A DNA stretch of 64,000 bases from Bacteroidota bacterium (GTDB taxonomy: Bacteria; Bacteroidota; Bacteroidia; Chitinophagales; Chitinophagaceae): positions 310,001-374,000 of the forward strand of contig CANGEP010000001.1 in the NCBI GenBank assembly GCA_947452905.1. The letters are read 5' to 3'. Position 1 is the first letter of the stretch, and each line of letters opens with the position of its first letter. Below the pieces are notes generated by a model. That model worked only from the letters and a program-made list of their open reading frames with translations. It was not told the DNA's origin and made no database searches. Position numbers and translations under genes: made by a program. Positions 23,772 through 34,655 of this stretch are shown one piece after another.

Positions 23772-26168
23772 TTACTTCTTTTGTAAGTAACTATTGTATT
23801 TAGCGTTTTGCTCTTCTGTTAAGGCTTTTCCGTTAACGCTAATTTTACCATCTTTTACTTGGATATTTACATTGTCTTTAGGCGCTAAACCATCTTCTTG
23901 TAAAGCTTGTACTAAAGTTTTTGCATCTGCTGAAATAGTAACTGTATGTGTTGAATCAGCCACCATTTTAGAAGAATCGGTACTAATAACTGATAATTCT
24001 ACAGTTTGCGTTTTAACAGTAGCAGCGCCAGTTGGATGCATACGTGCTAAAGTAGGTGCTAATACCAATGAAACAATTGACATTAATTTAATTAAGATAT
24101 TCATAGATGGACCAGAAGTATCTTTGAATGGATCTCCCACAGTATCACCTGTCACGGAAGCCTTATGTGGTTCAGATTTTTTGTAGAACATCTCTCCATT
24201 AATTTCTACTCCTTTTTCAAAAGATTTTTTAGCATTATCCCATGCACCACCTGCATTATTTTGGAAAATACCCATTAACACACCACTAACAGTAGCACCG
24301 GCTAAGAAACCACCTAAAGCTTCTGGACCTAAAGTAAATCCAATTAAAATAGGAGAGATAATAGTGATAGCACCAGGTAACATCATTTTCTTTAAAGAAG
24401 CTTCCGTAGAGATAGCAACACATTTATCATATTCTGGTTTACCAGTACCTTCCATAATTCCTGGAATGGTACGGAACTGACGACGAACTTCTTCCACCAT
24501 GGCCATAGCAGCTTCACCCACTGCACGAATCGCTAGAGAAGAGAAAATAAATGGAATCATACCCCCTACAAATAAAGCAGCTAATACATCGGCTTTATAA
24601 ATATCAATATGTTGATTATAGGGCATTGCTACACCCACAAAAGCTGCAAATAAGGCTAATGAAGTTAAGGCAGCGGAAGCAATGGCAAAACCTTTACCAC
24701 TTGCGGCTGTTGTATTACCCACAGCATCTAAAATATCTGTTTTCTCACGAATCTCTGCTGGTAACTCACTCATTTCTGCAATACCTCCTGCATTATCGGC
24801 AATAGGACCGAATGCATCAATGGCTAATTGCATTGCCGTTGTTGCCATCATACCTGCTGCAGCAATGGCTACGCCGTATAAACCAGCACAAGCAAAAGAA
24901 CCATAAATACCAGCTGCTAAAACTAAAATAGGATAGAAAGTAGATTCCATACCAATGGCTAAACCACCAATAATATTAGTTGCATGACCGGTACTAGATT
25001 GTTTAATAATACTTAGTACTGGTCGCTTACCCATAGCAGTATAAAATTCAGTAATAATACTCATTAAAGTACCTACGATTAATCCAACTGCAATGGCACC
25101 AATAACTCCATTTCTTGAAAATTCTAAACCTCTTAAGAACATGGTTTCAGGTAAAATATTAGATACAAGGAAATAACAAGCAACCGCTGTTAAAACCATT
25201 GATCCATAATTACCCATATTTAAGGCTTTTTGAACAGTAGCTGTATTTAAACCAGCATTTTCACTAATTCTAACAAAGAAAGTTCCTACGATAGATAATA
25301 AGATACCTACACCTGCAATTAACATAGGAAGTAGGATAGGAGATAAACCTCCAAAAGCATCTACTAATTTAGCTCCATTGGCACCAGTCACTTCTTGGCC
25401 TAAAACCATAGTGGCTAAAACTGTAGCTACATAAGAACCAAATAAATCGGCACCCATACCTGCTACGTCACCCACATTATCACCCACATTATCGGCAATA
25501 GTTGCTGGGTTACGAGGATCATCTTCGGGTATACCTGCTTCTACTTTACCTACTAAATCGGCACCCACATCGGCAGCTTTTGTATAAATACCACCACCCA
25601 CACGAGCAAATAAGGCAATCGATTCAGCTCCTAGAGAGAAGCCAGTTAAAACTTCTATAGTTCTTAACATTTCTTCTGGTTGACCACTTATGAAGAAATA
25701 TTGTTTTAAAATTAAAAATAAACCACCCAAACCTAATACAGCTAAACCAGATACACCCAAGCCCATCACAGATCCACCAGTAAAGGAAACTTTAAGTGCA
25801 CGCGCTAAACTTGTTTTTGCAGCTTCGGCTGTACGAACATTTGCTTTAGTAGCAATCTTCATTCCGATATATCCTGCAGTGGCACTAAATACAGCACCTA
25901 TAACAAAAGAAATAGCAATACTCCAGTGGCTGGATTCATTTTTTGATGCCATAAAACCTAATAATAAGGCTACGATCACCACAAAATATCCTAATATTTT
26001 CCACTCAGCTTTTAAGAAAGCCATAGCACCTTCAGCAATATAATTACTGATTTCTTTCATACGTGCATTACCGGCATCTTGTTTAGATACCCAGTTGAAT
26101 TTCAATAGAGTATAGAGTAAACCTACAATACCCATGGCCGGAACGGCATAAAATAGACAATCTTTCAT
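23772..26168 (-). CDS. hppA: Membrane-bound ion-translocating pyrophosphatase with C-terminal extension
   Basis: 798 residues from MKDCLFYAVPAMG; the open frame extends 23 codons further but those carry no family signal. About 16 membrane helices and the PPi-binding blocks are present: FTKAADVGADLVGKVE-type motif (here YTKAADVGADLVGKVE), DDPRNPATIADNVGDNVGD, and DNAGG. The GNTTAASGKG segment has Ala where K+-independent enzymes have Lys, suggesting the K+-dependent class; Na+ versus H+ specificity is unresolved. The normal family end is at LMSIVSLVLAP; here about 90 more residues follow with a small alpha/beta-looking domain (23772 to about 24047). A promoter lies at 26215-26248 and a terminator at 23717. 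Confidence 0.95.
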   Translation of the reverse strand: MKDCLFYAVPAMGIVGLLYTLLKFNWVSKQDAGNARMKEISNYIAEGAMAFLKAEWKILGYFVVIVALLLGFMASKNESSHWSIAISFVIGAVFSATAGYIGMKIATKANVRTAEAAKTSLARALKVSFTGGSVMGLGVSGLAVLGLGGLFLILKQYFFISGQPEEMLRTIEVLTGFSLGAESIALFARVGGGIYTKAADVGADLVGKVEAGIPEDDPRNPATIADNVGDNVGDVAGMGADLFGSYVATVLATMVLGQEVTGANGAKLVDAFGGLSPILLPMLIAGVGILLSIVGTFFVRISENAGLNTATVQKALNMGNYGSMVLTAVACYFLVSNILPETMFLRGLEFSRNGVIGAIAVGLIVGTLMSIITEFYTAMGKRPVLSIIKQSSTGHATNIIGGLAIGMESTFYPILVLAAGIYGSFACAGLYGVAIAAAGMMATTAMQLAIDAFGPIADNAGGIAEMSELPAEIREKTDILDAVGNTTAASGKGFAIASAALTSLALFAAFVGVAMPYNQHIDIYKADVLAALFVGGMIPFIFSSLAIRAVGEAAMAMVEEVRRQFRTIPGIMEGTGKPEYDKCVAISTEASLKKMMLPGAITIISPILIGFTLGPEALGGFLAGATVSGVLMGIFQNNAGGAWDNAKKSFEKGVEINGEMFYKKSEPHKASVTGDTVGDPFKDTSGPSMNILIKLMSIVSLVLAPTLARMHPTGAATVKTQTVELSVISTDSSKMVADSTHTVTISADAKTLVQALQEDGLAPKDNVNIQVKDGKISVNGKALTEEQNAKYNSYLQKK

Positions 26169-26214
26169 AAGAATTCTTAATTCAGTTATTAGTTTTAGAT
26201 TCAAATAAGGTCTG

Positions 26215-26248
26215 CAAAAATAGGGTGAAAAGGCCAAAAAACGGCAAA
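26215..26248 (-). promoter_or_regulatory. Putative hppA promoter
   Basis: On the minus strand TTTG (26245-26248) and TATTTTTG (26215-26222, exact TAnnTTTG) are separated by 22 nt, close to the usual 19-21. The leader would be about 43 nt. Confidence 0.55.
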
Positions 26249-26259
26249 AAAGAGCAAGT

Positions 26260-27480
26260 TTACTCCTCTAAAGAAGTGGTATCCTCTTTACCTGTAAAGA
26301 TAGAAGCAAGCTCTTTGCCTTTATAGATCGATTTATTAAATCGATTCCCCAATATAATAATGGTAGCAGTTTCCCCAATAAGGCGTGTAAATACAGTGTT
26401 ATTGCCATGCCACCAGCCATTATGGTAAATAAGTTTTTCTTCATTAGGCTTGGTTAAAATACGCCATCCTAAACCATAATTATGCCAGTATTTATTGGTT
26501 GGGCTTTTGGGTTCATAGGCCATCTCAAGGGTGGATGCTTGTAAGAAACTACCCTCATTAAGTGCTTTATCCCATAATAACATATCACGGGCAGTACTAT
26601 AAACATTTTTATCACCATAAATACAATCATATTTTTCGATACGGTAAGGTTGCATCTTGGCATTATACGAAGGCGTGTATTTATCTACCACTTTAGCATT
26701 AAAAATATAACTATTATTCATTTTTAATGGCTTAAATAAAGTTTCCTGCATATAGGTGGGAAAATCTTGACCCGTAATTTTTTCAATTACTAATGCCAAT
26801 AAAACATAATTAGTGTTACAATATTTAAAAACACGATCTGGGTTGGCAGCGGGTGCTGGGTGACGTTTTACCATATAATCCAACACATCGTTATTGGTTA
26901 AAATGCCTTGTTTAAAGGGTACTTCATTTTGAATCAATTGTAATTTTTTAACCCATCTTCCTTTTTTGTTTTTTGCTTTTACGGCGATATACTTTTTGGA
27001 TTCCATAAAATAGGTATAGTCGGGCAAGCCACTACGATGTGATAATAATTCTTCAATGGTCACTTCGGTATAGGGAAAATTTGGCAGGTATTTGGTAACA
27101 GGCGCTTTTAAATCCAATTTGTTTTGTTCCCATAATTTAAGTGCCGCCATGCCAGTAAATGTTTTAGAAATTGACGCTAAATGGATAGGCGTTTCATTGG
27201 TAATGGGCGTTTTATCGGCGTAATTAGAAAAACCTTTATAGTCTTCAAAAACCACTTCGCCATTTTTGGCAACAATTATTTGACCACTAAAACCTCGATT
27301 ACCTAACAATTTTTCATATTTGGCCTTTATTTGCTCAGCGTATTTTTCTTTATCCGAATTTGCTAAAGGCTTATATACAATAGCTTTAATAGATTCTGGA
27401 GCATATTTAGGCCCTTGAGAGGTACCACAAGCACAGCTAATAAAGAAAATAAAAGTTAATAATGACAATCGCACAATCAT
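26260..27480 (-). CDS. Serine hydrolase, class C beta-lactamase-like, lipoprotein
   Basis: 406 residues. The leader MIVRLSLLTFIFFISCACG has a lipobox (Cys16 or Cys18). The beta-lactamase/transpeptidase-like fold shows SISK at 103-106 (catalytic Ser and Lys in LASISKTFTG), YCNTNYVLLA (the YxN motif) and HNGWWHGNN near the C-terminus (the KTG-equivalent HxG). Such proteins are esterases, D-aminopeptidases or peptidoglycan-trimming enzymes more often than true beta-lactamases. It is transcribed toward hppA, 91 nt away, and divergent from serA. The BlaI/M56 pair is nearby but separated by hppA. Confidence 0.88.
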   Translation of the reverse strand: MIVRLSLLTFIFFISCACGTSQGPKYAPESIKAIVYKPLANSDKEKYAEQIKAKYEKLLGNRGFSGQIIVAKNGEVVFEDYKGFSNYADKTPITNETPIHLASISKTFTGMAALKLWEQNKLDLKAPVTKYLPNFPYTEVTIEELLSHRSGLPDYTYFMESKKYIAVKAKNKKGRWVKKLQLIQNEVPFKQGILTNNDVLDYMVKRHPAPAANPDRVFKYCNTNYVLLALVIEKITGQDFPTYMQETLFKPLKMNNSYIFNAKVVDKYTPSYNAKMQPYRIEKYDCIYGDKNVYSTARDMLLWDKALNEGSFLQASTLEMAYEPKSPTNKYWHNYGLGWRILTKPNEEKLIYHNGWWHGNNTVFTRLIGETATIIILGNRFNKSIYKGKELASIFTGKEDTTSLEE

Positions 27481-27575
27481 CTGTTAGTATTTATAGGGTA
27501 TATAGATCAACTACAAAAATAACGCCAAAACGTAGATTTTATTGTTAAGGAAACCTAAAGCGGTAATATTTTTTT

Positions 27576-27583
27576 TAACTTTG
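27576..27583 (+). promoter_or_regulatory. Putative -7 box of serA, near-leaderless
   Basis: TAACTTTG is an exact TAnnTTTG match ending 4 nt before the serA ATG, so the transcript should start at or next to the start codon. A -33 TTTG is not seen at the normal distance. Confidence 0.5.
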
Positions 27584-27587
27584 CAAC

Positions 27588-28826
27588 ATGAGTAATTTAG
27601 TGAATACCAGCTATCCAAAAGATAAAATTAAAGTCCTTTTCCTTGAAAATATCAGCGAAAAAGCAGTTCAATATTTTAAGGTTCAAGGGTATATGGATGT
27701 AAAAAAAATGCCTGGGGCTTTAAGCGAAGAAGAACTTATTAAAGCTATTAAAGATGTTCATATTTTAGGTATTCGTTCAAAAACCTTTATTTCAAAAAAA
27801 GTATTAGATAGTGCTAAAAAATTACAAGCAATTGGATGTTTTTGTATTGGCACGAATCAAGTAGATATCAAAGCTTGTAAATTAAAAGGGGTAGCCGTTT
27901 TTAATGCACCTTATAGTAATACCAGAAGTGTTGCCGAATTAGTAATTGGATCTTCCATTATGCTTATTCGTAAAATTATAGATAAAAATAAAGCAGCGCA
28001 CGAAGGTATTTGGAATAAAGAAGCGAAAGGAAGTTTTGAACTAAGAGGTAAAACTATGGGTTTAATTGGATACGGTAATATTGGAACACAAACTAGTATC
28101 ATGGCCGAAGCCATGGGCATGAAAGTAAAATTTTATGACACAGAAACTAAATTACCCTTAGGGAATGCAGTATCTGTAAAATCCGTTAAAGAATTAGTAA
28201 GTACATCAGATATTATATCAATTCATGTTCCAGAAACCTCTCAAACTAAAAATTTAATTAGCAAGGAAGTTATTAAGCAAATTAAAACTGGTGCTATTTT
28301 AATTAACTATGCAAGAGGTGAAGTAGTTGATTTGGAAGCTTTAGCGGAGGCACTAAAAAACAAACAATTAAGTGGTGCTGCTATAGATGTATTTCCATGG
28401 GAGCCAGAAAAAAATGGAGATAAGTTTACCACGCCATTACAAGGTTTATCCAATGTTATTTTAACACCTCATATTGGTGGTTCTACCGAAGAGGCGCAAG
28501 AAAATATTGGTGAAGATGTAAGTGTTAAATTATACCAATACCTTGAAAGAGGTGTCTCTAATGGCTCTCATTCAATTCCTGCCATAGGTTTACCCCCTGT
28601 AGAAGGAGCGCATCGTATTTTGCATATTCACAATAATGTACCAGGTGTATTAAGTGCCATAAACACGGTAATGTCTAAAAACAAAATAAATATTGTTGGT
28701 CAGTATTTAAAAACAAACGAAGAAATTGGTTATGTAGTTTTAGATGTAGATTCTAAATTATCTAAAAAGGCATTGGAATTATTAAGAGATGTTAAGCATA
28801 CTATTAGAGTTAGAATGCTCTACTAA
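27588..28826 (+). CDS. serA: D-3-phosphoglycerate dehydrogenase
   Basis: 412 residues with the E. coli-type layout. A substrate domain (1-110 and 300-330) contains FCIGTNQVDIKAC, and the Rossmann domain has GLIGYGNIGTQ. The catalytic set includes the Arg of NYARGEVVD and the His of HIGGSTEEAQENIG. A C-terminal ACT domain (about 338-412, HNNVPGVLSAINTVM) is the usual serine-feedback site. It oxidises 3-phosphoglycerate to 3-phosphohydroxypyruvate, the first step of serine synthesis. Its stop overlaps the convergent cutC stop by 4 nt. Confidence 0.95.
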   Translation: MSNLVNTSYPKDKIKVLFLENISEKAVQYFKVQGYMDVKKMPGALSEEELIKAIKDVHILGIRSKTFISKKVLDSAKKLQAIGCFCIGTNQVDIKACKLKGVAVFNAPYSNTRSVAELVIGSSIMLIRKIIDKNKAAHEGIWNKEAKGSFELRGKTMGLIGYGNIGTQTSIMAEAMGMKVKFYDTETKLPLGNAVSVKSVKELVSTSDIISIHVPETSQTKNLISKEVIKQIKTGAILINYARGEVVDLEALAEALKNKQLSGAAIDVFPWEPEKNGDKFTTPLQGLSNVILTPHIGGSTEEAQENIGEDVSVKLYQYLERGVSNGSHSIPAIGLPPVEGAHRILHIHNNVPGVLSAINTVMSKNKINIVGQYLKTNEEIGYVVLDVDSKLSKKALELLRDVKHTIRVRMLY

Positions 28827-29548
28827 ATAAGCGCTTCAAGCATCGCCTTTATTTCTTGTTCATCAACTTGTGTACTTTGTAAATTCTCTTTCATTAAAGG
28901 ATTTGTGTATTCCATTAAACTTGTTACAGCTATTCTTGCCGAACTATGAATTTCAATAGCGCCAACAGCATCAATTATTTGTCTGCAATTTTTTGCTCTA
29001 ACGCCACTACCTGGTAAAATAATAATTCTCCCTGCTGCTTTATCCACCAATGATTTTAATAAATTAAGTCCCTCCATAACATTGGGTACTTGAGCACTAG
29101 TAAGAATTCTTTTACAACCTGCATGTATTAAATCTTCAATGGCTTGAAATGGATTATGGCATCTATCAAAAGCTCTATGAAAAGTAATTTCCATGGGAGC
29201 TGCTAAATCTACAATTGCTTTGGTTCTTTTTATATCTATCGATCCGTCTTTTAATAAAAACCCAACAACGGCACCTTTATAACCTAAAGACTTTATAAAT
29301 TTTATATCTTCCACTATTACCTCAAATTCGGTTTCTGTATATAAAAAATCACCTCCTCTTGGTCGAACAATGGGAAAAACAGGAATGGAAGTTTTTGAAA
29401 TTAAAGTTTGTAAACTTCCATGCGATGGGGTAGTTCCTCCCTCTAAAGGATTTTCACAAAATTCAATTCTGTTTGCACCTGCTTTTATAGCACTAAGGGC
29501 AGCTTCCACTCCGAATACGGCTACTTCTAAAATTATTTTTGGTACCAT
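28823..29548 (-). CDS. cutC: CutC family protein
   Basis: 241 residues of a TIM-barrel CutC protein: ILEVAVFGVEAALSAIKAGA, NRIEFCENPLEGGTTPSHG, FPIVRPRGGDFLYTETE, ITFHRAFDRCHNPFQAI and IIILPGSGVRAKN are all family blocks. CutC was first linked to copper tolerance in E. coli, but that role is disputed and an enzymatic role is likely given the barrel. It starts 3 nt after the glycosylasparaginase stop on the same strand, so in this organism it may act on an amino-sugar product; that is inference from position only. Confidence 0.9.
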   Translation of the reverse strand: MVPKIILEVAVFGVEAALSAIKAGANRIEFCENPLEGGTTPSHGSLQTLISKTSIPVFPIVRPRGGDFLYTETEFEVIVEDIKFIKSLGYKGAVVGFLLKDGSIDIKRTKAIVDLAAPMEITFHRAFDRCHNPFQAIEDLIHAGCKRILTSAQVPNVMEGLNLLKSLVDKAAGRIIILPGSGVRAKNCRQIIDAVGAIEIHSSARIAVTSLMEYTNPLMKENLQSTQVDEQEIKAMLEALI

Positions 29549-29551
29549 AAA

Positions 29552-30589
29552 TTAAACACTAAATGGAGATTCAATTAAATTTGAACCCTGCTCAGATTGT
29601 ACTGCATAATTAAATCCATTGTGCAATGCAAAACTACCATGTTCTCCTTTTTTATTGAGTGCAATAAAACAAACTTGAATAGCTGCCGCTTTTTCTTTTT
29701 TTATTCTTCTAATTTTTTCCACCACTAATTTACAGGCTTCTTGTGGTGATTTACCTTGTCGCATATATTCTACCACTGCACTTGCACCTGCCACACGTAT
29801 TACATCTTCACCTTGCCCTGTAGCTACTACCGCACCTACTTCATTATCTACAAATAATCCAGCACCAATAATAGGGGAGTCGCCCACACGGCCTCTCATT
29901 TTAAAACCTGCACCACTTGTAGTACAAGAACCACTTAAATTACCATGCATATCCAATGCTACCATTCCAATGGTATCATGGTTCCAATCACCATTATCGA
30001 AACGAGTGGGTGCTTTATATTTATCCTCTAATTGAGCATTGGGTTTATTGGATCTTTCTATATTAATGATGGGTTTATAAGTTGATTTTTTTAACCAATT
30101 TTGGTATGCATTTTGTGCGTCATCAGACAATTTCTCAGACTCTAAAGTAAATCCTTCAGCAATGGCAAATTGTTGTGCGCCTTCACCCACTAGCATTACA
30201 TGGGGAGTTTTTTCCATCACTTTACGAGCTACCGAAATAGGATGTTTTATTCTCTCTAAAAAAGCCACACTTCCACAATTAAACTCATGATCCATAATAG
30301 AAGCATCTAAGGTTACATGACCATCCCGATCGGGATTAGCCCCTAAACCCACACAACAACTAATTTCGTCTTCGGTTACCATCACTCCTTTTTCAACTGC
30401 ATCTAAAGCCGTTCCACCTTTACTTAAAACTTCCCAGGCACCTTTATTCGCGTTCAATCCTGCATCCCAGGTAGAAATCACAATTGGTTTTTGATCCATA
30501 ACATGGGAAGGGTTTGTAAAACCCGAAATAGTAAATCCAGTTATTCCTAATCCAGATAAATTTATAAAACGACGGCGATTCATACTCAT
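29552..30589 (-). CDS. N4-(beta-N-acetylglucosaminyl)-L-asparaginase (glycosylasparaginase), exported
   Basis: 345 residues from ATG 30589; a second ATG at 30583 is equally possible, while the longer open frame to 30646 is unlikely. The N-terminus NRRRFINLSGLGITGF is a Tat-type leader. The Ntn-hydrolase fold shows the autocleavage site HDTIGMVALD (Thr becomes the nucleophile), then SCTTSGAGFKMRGRVGDSPIIG and TGQGEDVIRV, matching the Elizabethkingia glycosylasparaginase. It cleaves the GlcNAc-Asn bond left after glycoprotein breakdown. It forms an operon with cutC and is divergent from a NahK-like kinase, with a GH109 enzyme one gene further. Confidence 0.92.
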   Translation of the reverse strand: MSMNRRRFINLSGLGITGFTISGFTNPSHVMDQKPIVISTWDAGLNANKGAWEVLSKGGTALDAVEKGVMVTEDEISCCVGLGANPDRDGHVTLDASIMDHEFNCGSVAFLERIKHPISVARKVMEKTPHVMLVGEGAQQFAIAEGFTLESEKLSDDAQNAYQNWLKKSTYKPIINIERSNKPNAQLEDKYKAPTRFDNGDWNHDTIGMVALDMHGNLSGSCTTSGAGFKMRGRVGDSPIIGAGLFVDNEVGAVVATGQGEDVIRVAGASAVVEYMRQGKSPQEACKLVVEKIRRIKKEKAAAIQVCFIALNKKGEHGSFALHNGFNYAVQSEQGSNLIESPFSV

Positions 30590-30657
30590 AGTATATGCTG
30601 CTATTTGAAATTTGAATTTACGAAAAATGAAGCTATTTATGTACATTTATTTTTAAT

Positions 30658-33089
<2,432 letters not shown>

Positions 33090-33210
33090 CTAATTTACAA
33101 TAATCCTTTAATAATCAATAAGATTAGACCACTATTGTTTACAGCTTTCCCAAATACAATACTCTAAATTACCTTATAATTAACATTATGTTAAATAGAT
33201 TATTACAAAG

Positions 33211-33237
33211 AAACCCCCGATTACTCGAGGGCTTCCT
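33211..33237 (-). terminator. Probable terminator downstream of the TPR-like gene
   Basis: On the minus strand CCCTCGA/TCGGGGG (one G-T pair, 4-nt loop) is followed by TTTCTTTG. It lies 26-52 nt past the stop of the 33263-34621 gene. Confidence 0.65.
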
Positions 33238-33262
33238 ATTATAACTAAAAATTAGTTAAACA

Positions 33263-34621
33263 CTAGTTGTTGTATTTGTCGTGTAGTTTATCATACACAT
33301 TGTATTTAGCATCAAATTCATCAGATGCTTTTTGATCCTTGCCTCTAGATTTATCACGCTTAAACGCATATAAAGTGGCTAAAAAGTCTACTGATCTACT
33401 AGCTACATTTTTCTCAGATCTTTCTAATTTTTCCTTGTCTTTGATGACATCATATGCTTTTGTAATCCACTCAATAGCTCCATCTACTTTTTCTTTAATG
33501 GGTGCTTCTAAGGCAACATTCAACTTCTTGATACTATCCACTTGAGCTTTAAAAGCAGCATCAAAAGCTATTTTCTTTTTTGGATCCTTAGGTGCTGCAG
33601 GCTTATTAGCATTTAAATTTTGTAAAGCACGGATATTATCACTCACTTTTTCATCTAATACAGTGAATTGATTGTAATAAGCAATGCCAATATTAAATGC
33701 TGCAGCAAAATTCTTAGTATTCATTGCATAAGCCTTTTTATAAGCATCAGCTGCTTTTAAGATGTATTTTTCACTAGCTGCTGCATCATCCGATTTTCCT
33801 GTCATGAACATATCACCATACATTTGAAACTCTACCTCGGTCATTTTACCAGTGGCTGCAATCTCATCGTATAGTTTAACTTTTTCATCTAAACTATAAT
33901 TTTTGTCGATATACTCTGTTTTATATTCTGCCCAAGTTTCGGCAGGATATGCTTTTTCAGATACTGCTAAATACTTATCAAAACTAGTTTTGTCTTTTTT
34001 AGTAGTTAATTGCATTAATACATAACGGTAAACATCTAATAATTCAGGAGTTTTTATACCTGACTCAATTAAACGCGAATAAAATACTAAGGTTTGATCG
34101 ATATTACCAGCGTTTTGATTGGAATACCCTGCATATATAATTGAAGTTGTATCAAAAGGTTGTTTAGAGGTTGACCATCCATTTGAAAAGATAATATCAC
34201 TGTATTGTACTGCAATTGCAAAATTGGCTGCAGCATCTTTCCATGATTTTGAGTTAAACCCATTTACCCCTTCTTTAAAACTTTTTAAATACACATCAAA
34301 AAAAGGATCTTGACCGTTTTCTTTGGCTAAAGCTAAATTAGGTTCCGCTTTTAAATATGCATCTAAATTCTTTTTTAACTCTGCATAAGCATTTGGATTT
34401 TTGGCTGCATCCTTATTTAAACCACTATATATTTTAGCAGCCCAATAATACCCTTCTGCAGAAGTTGCTGCAGTTGGTTTTTTAGCAACCACTTTATCGA
34501 ATTCCGACTTTGCATTATCGTACTGACCAATTAACATATTGGTTTGTACCTTTTTAAAGTCTTGCGCAAAAGATGTTAGTACAAACATCATTATTGCTAA
34601 AACTGCCATCAACTTTTTCAT
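33263..34621 (-). CDS. Exported TPR-like protein of unknown function
   Basis: 452 residues from MKKLMAVLAIMMFVLTSFAQ, a signal peptide with cleavage after FAQ; an ATG two codons upstream is less likely. The mature protein is Lys/Ala-rich and mostly helical, with TPR-like spacing: NMLIGQYDNAKSEFDKVVAKKP, GYYWAAKIYSGLNKDAAKNP, ADAYKKAYAMNTKNFAAAFN and FNIGIAYYNQF. The end (IEWITKAYDVIKDKEKLER onward) is another helical pair. Such proteins usually mediate protein contacts in the periplasm. It lies 34 nt after gyrA on the same strand, perhaps by read-through. I do not recognise a named family. Confidence 0.75.
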   Translation of the reverse strand: MKKLMAVLAIMMFVLTSFAQDFKKVQTNMLIGQYDNAKSEFDKVVAKKPTAATSAEGYYWAAKIYSGLNKDAAKNPNAYAELKKNLDAYLKAEPNLALAKENGQDPFFDVYLKSFKEGVNGFNSKSWKDAAANFAIAVQYSDIIFSNGWSTSKQPFDTTSIIYAGYSNQNAGNIDQTLVFYSRLIESGIKTPELLDVYRYVLMQLTTKKDKTSFDKYLAVSEKAYPAETWAEYKTEYIDKNYSLDEKVKLYDEIAATGKMTEVEFQMYGDMFMTGKSDDAAASEKYILKAADAYKKAYAMNTKNFAAAFNIGIAYYNQFTVLDEKVSDNIRALQNLNANKPAAPKDPKKKIAFDAAFKAQVDSIKKLNVALEAPIKEKVDGAIEWITKAYDVIKDKEKLERSEKNVASRSVDFLATLYAFKRDKSRGKDQKASDEFDAKYNVYDKLHDKYNN

Positions 34622-34655
34622 AATCATGAATTTTACTTTTTAAAAATTTTTAGGC

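Noticed and set aside
24551-24906. Plus-strand open frames inside hppA
   Set aside because: They are antisense shadows of a strongly conserved gene, with no promoter or homology.
26260-27480. Serine hydrolase as a true beta-lactamase controlled by the BlaI/M56 pair
   Set aside because: The genes are separated by hppA, the M56 protein lacks a PBP sensor, no BlaI-type half-site array is seen upstream of the hydrolase, and most homologues are not beta-lactamases.
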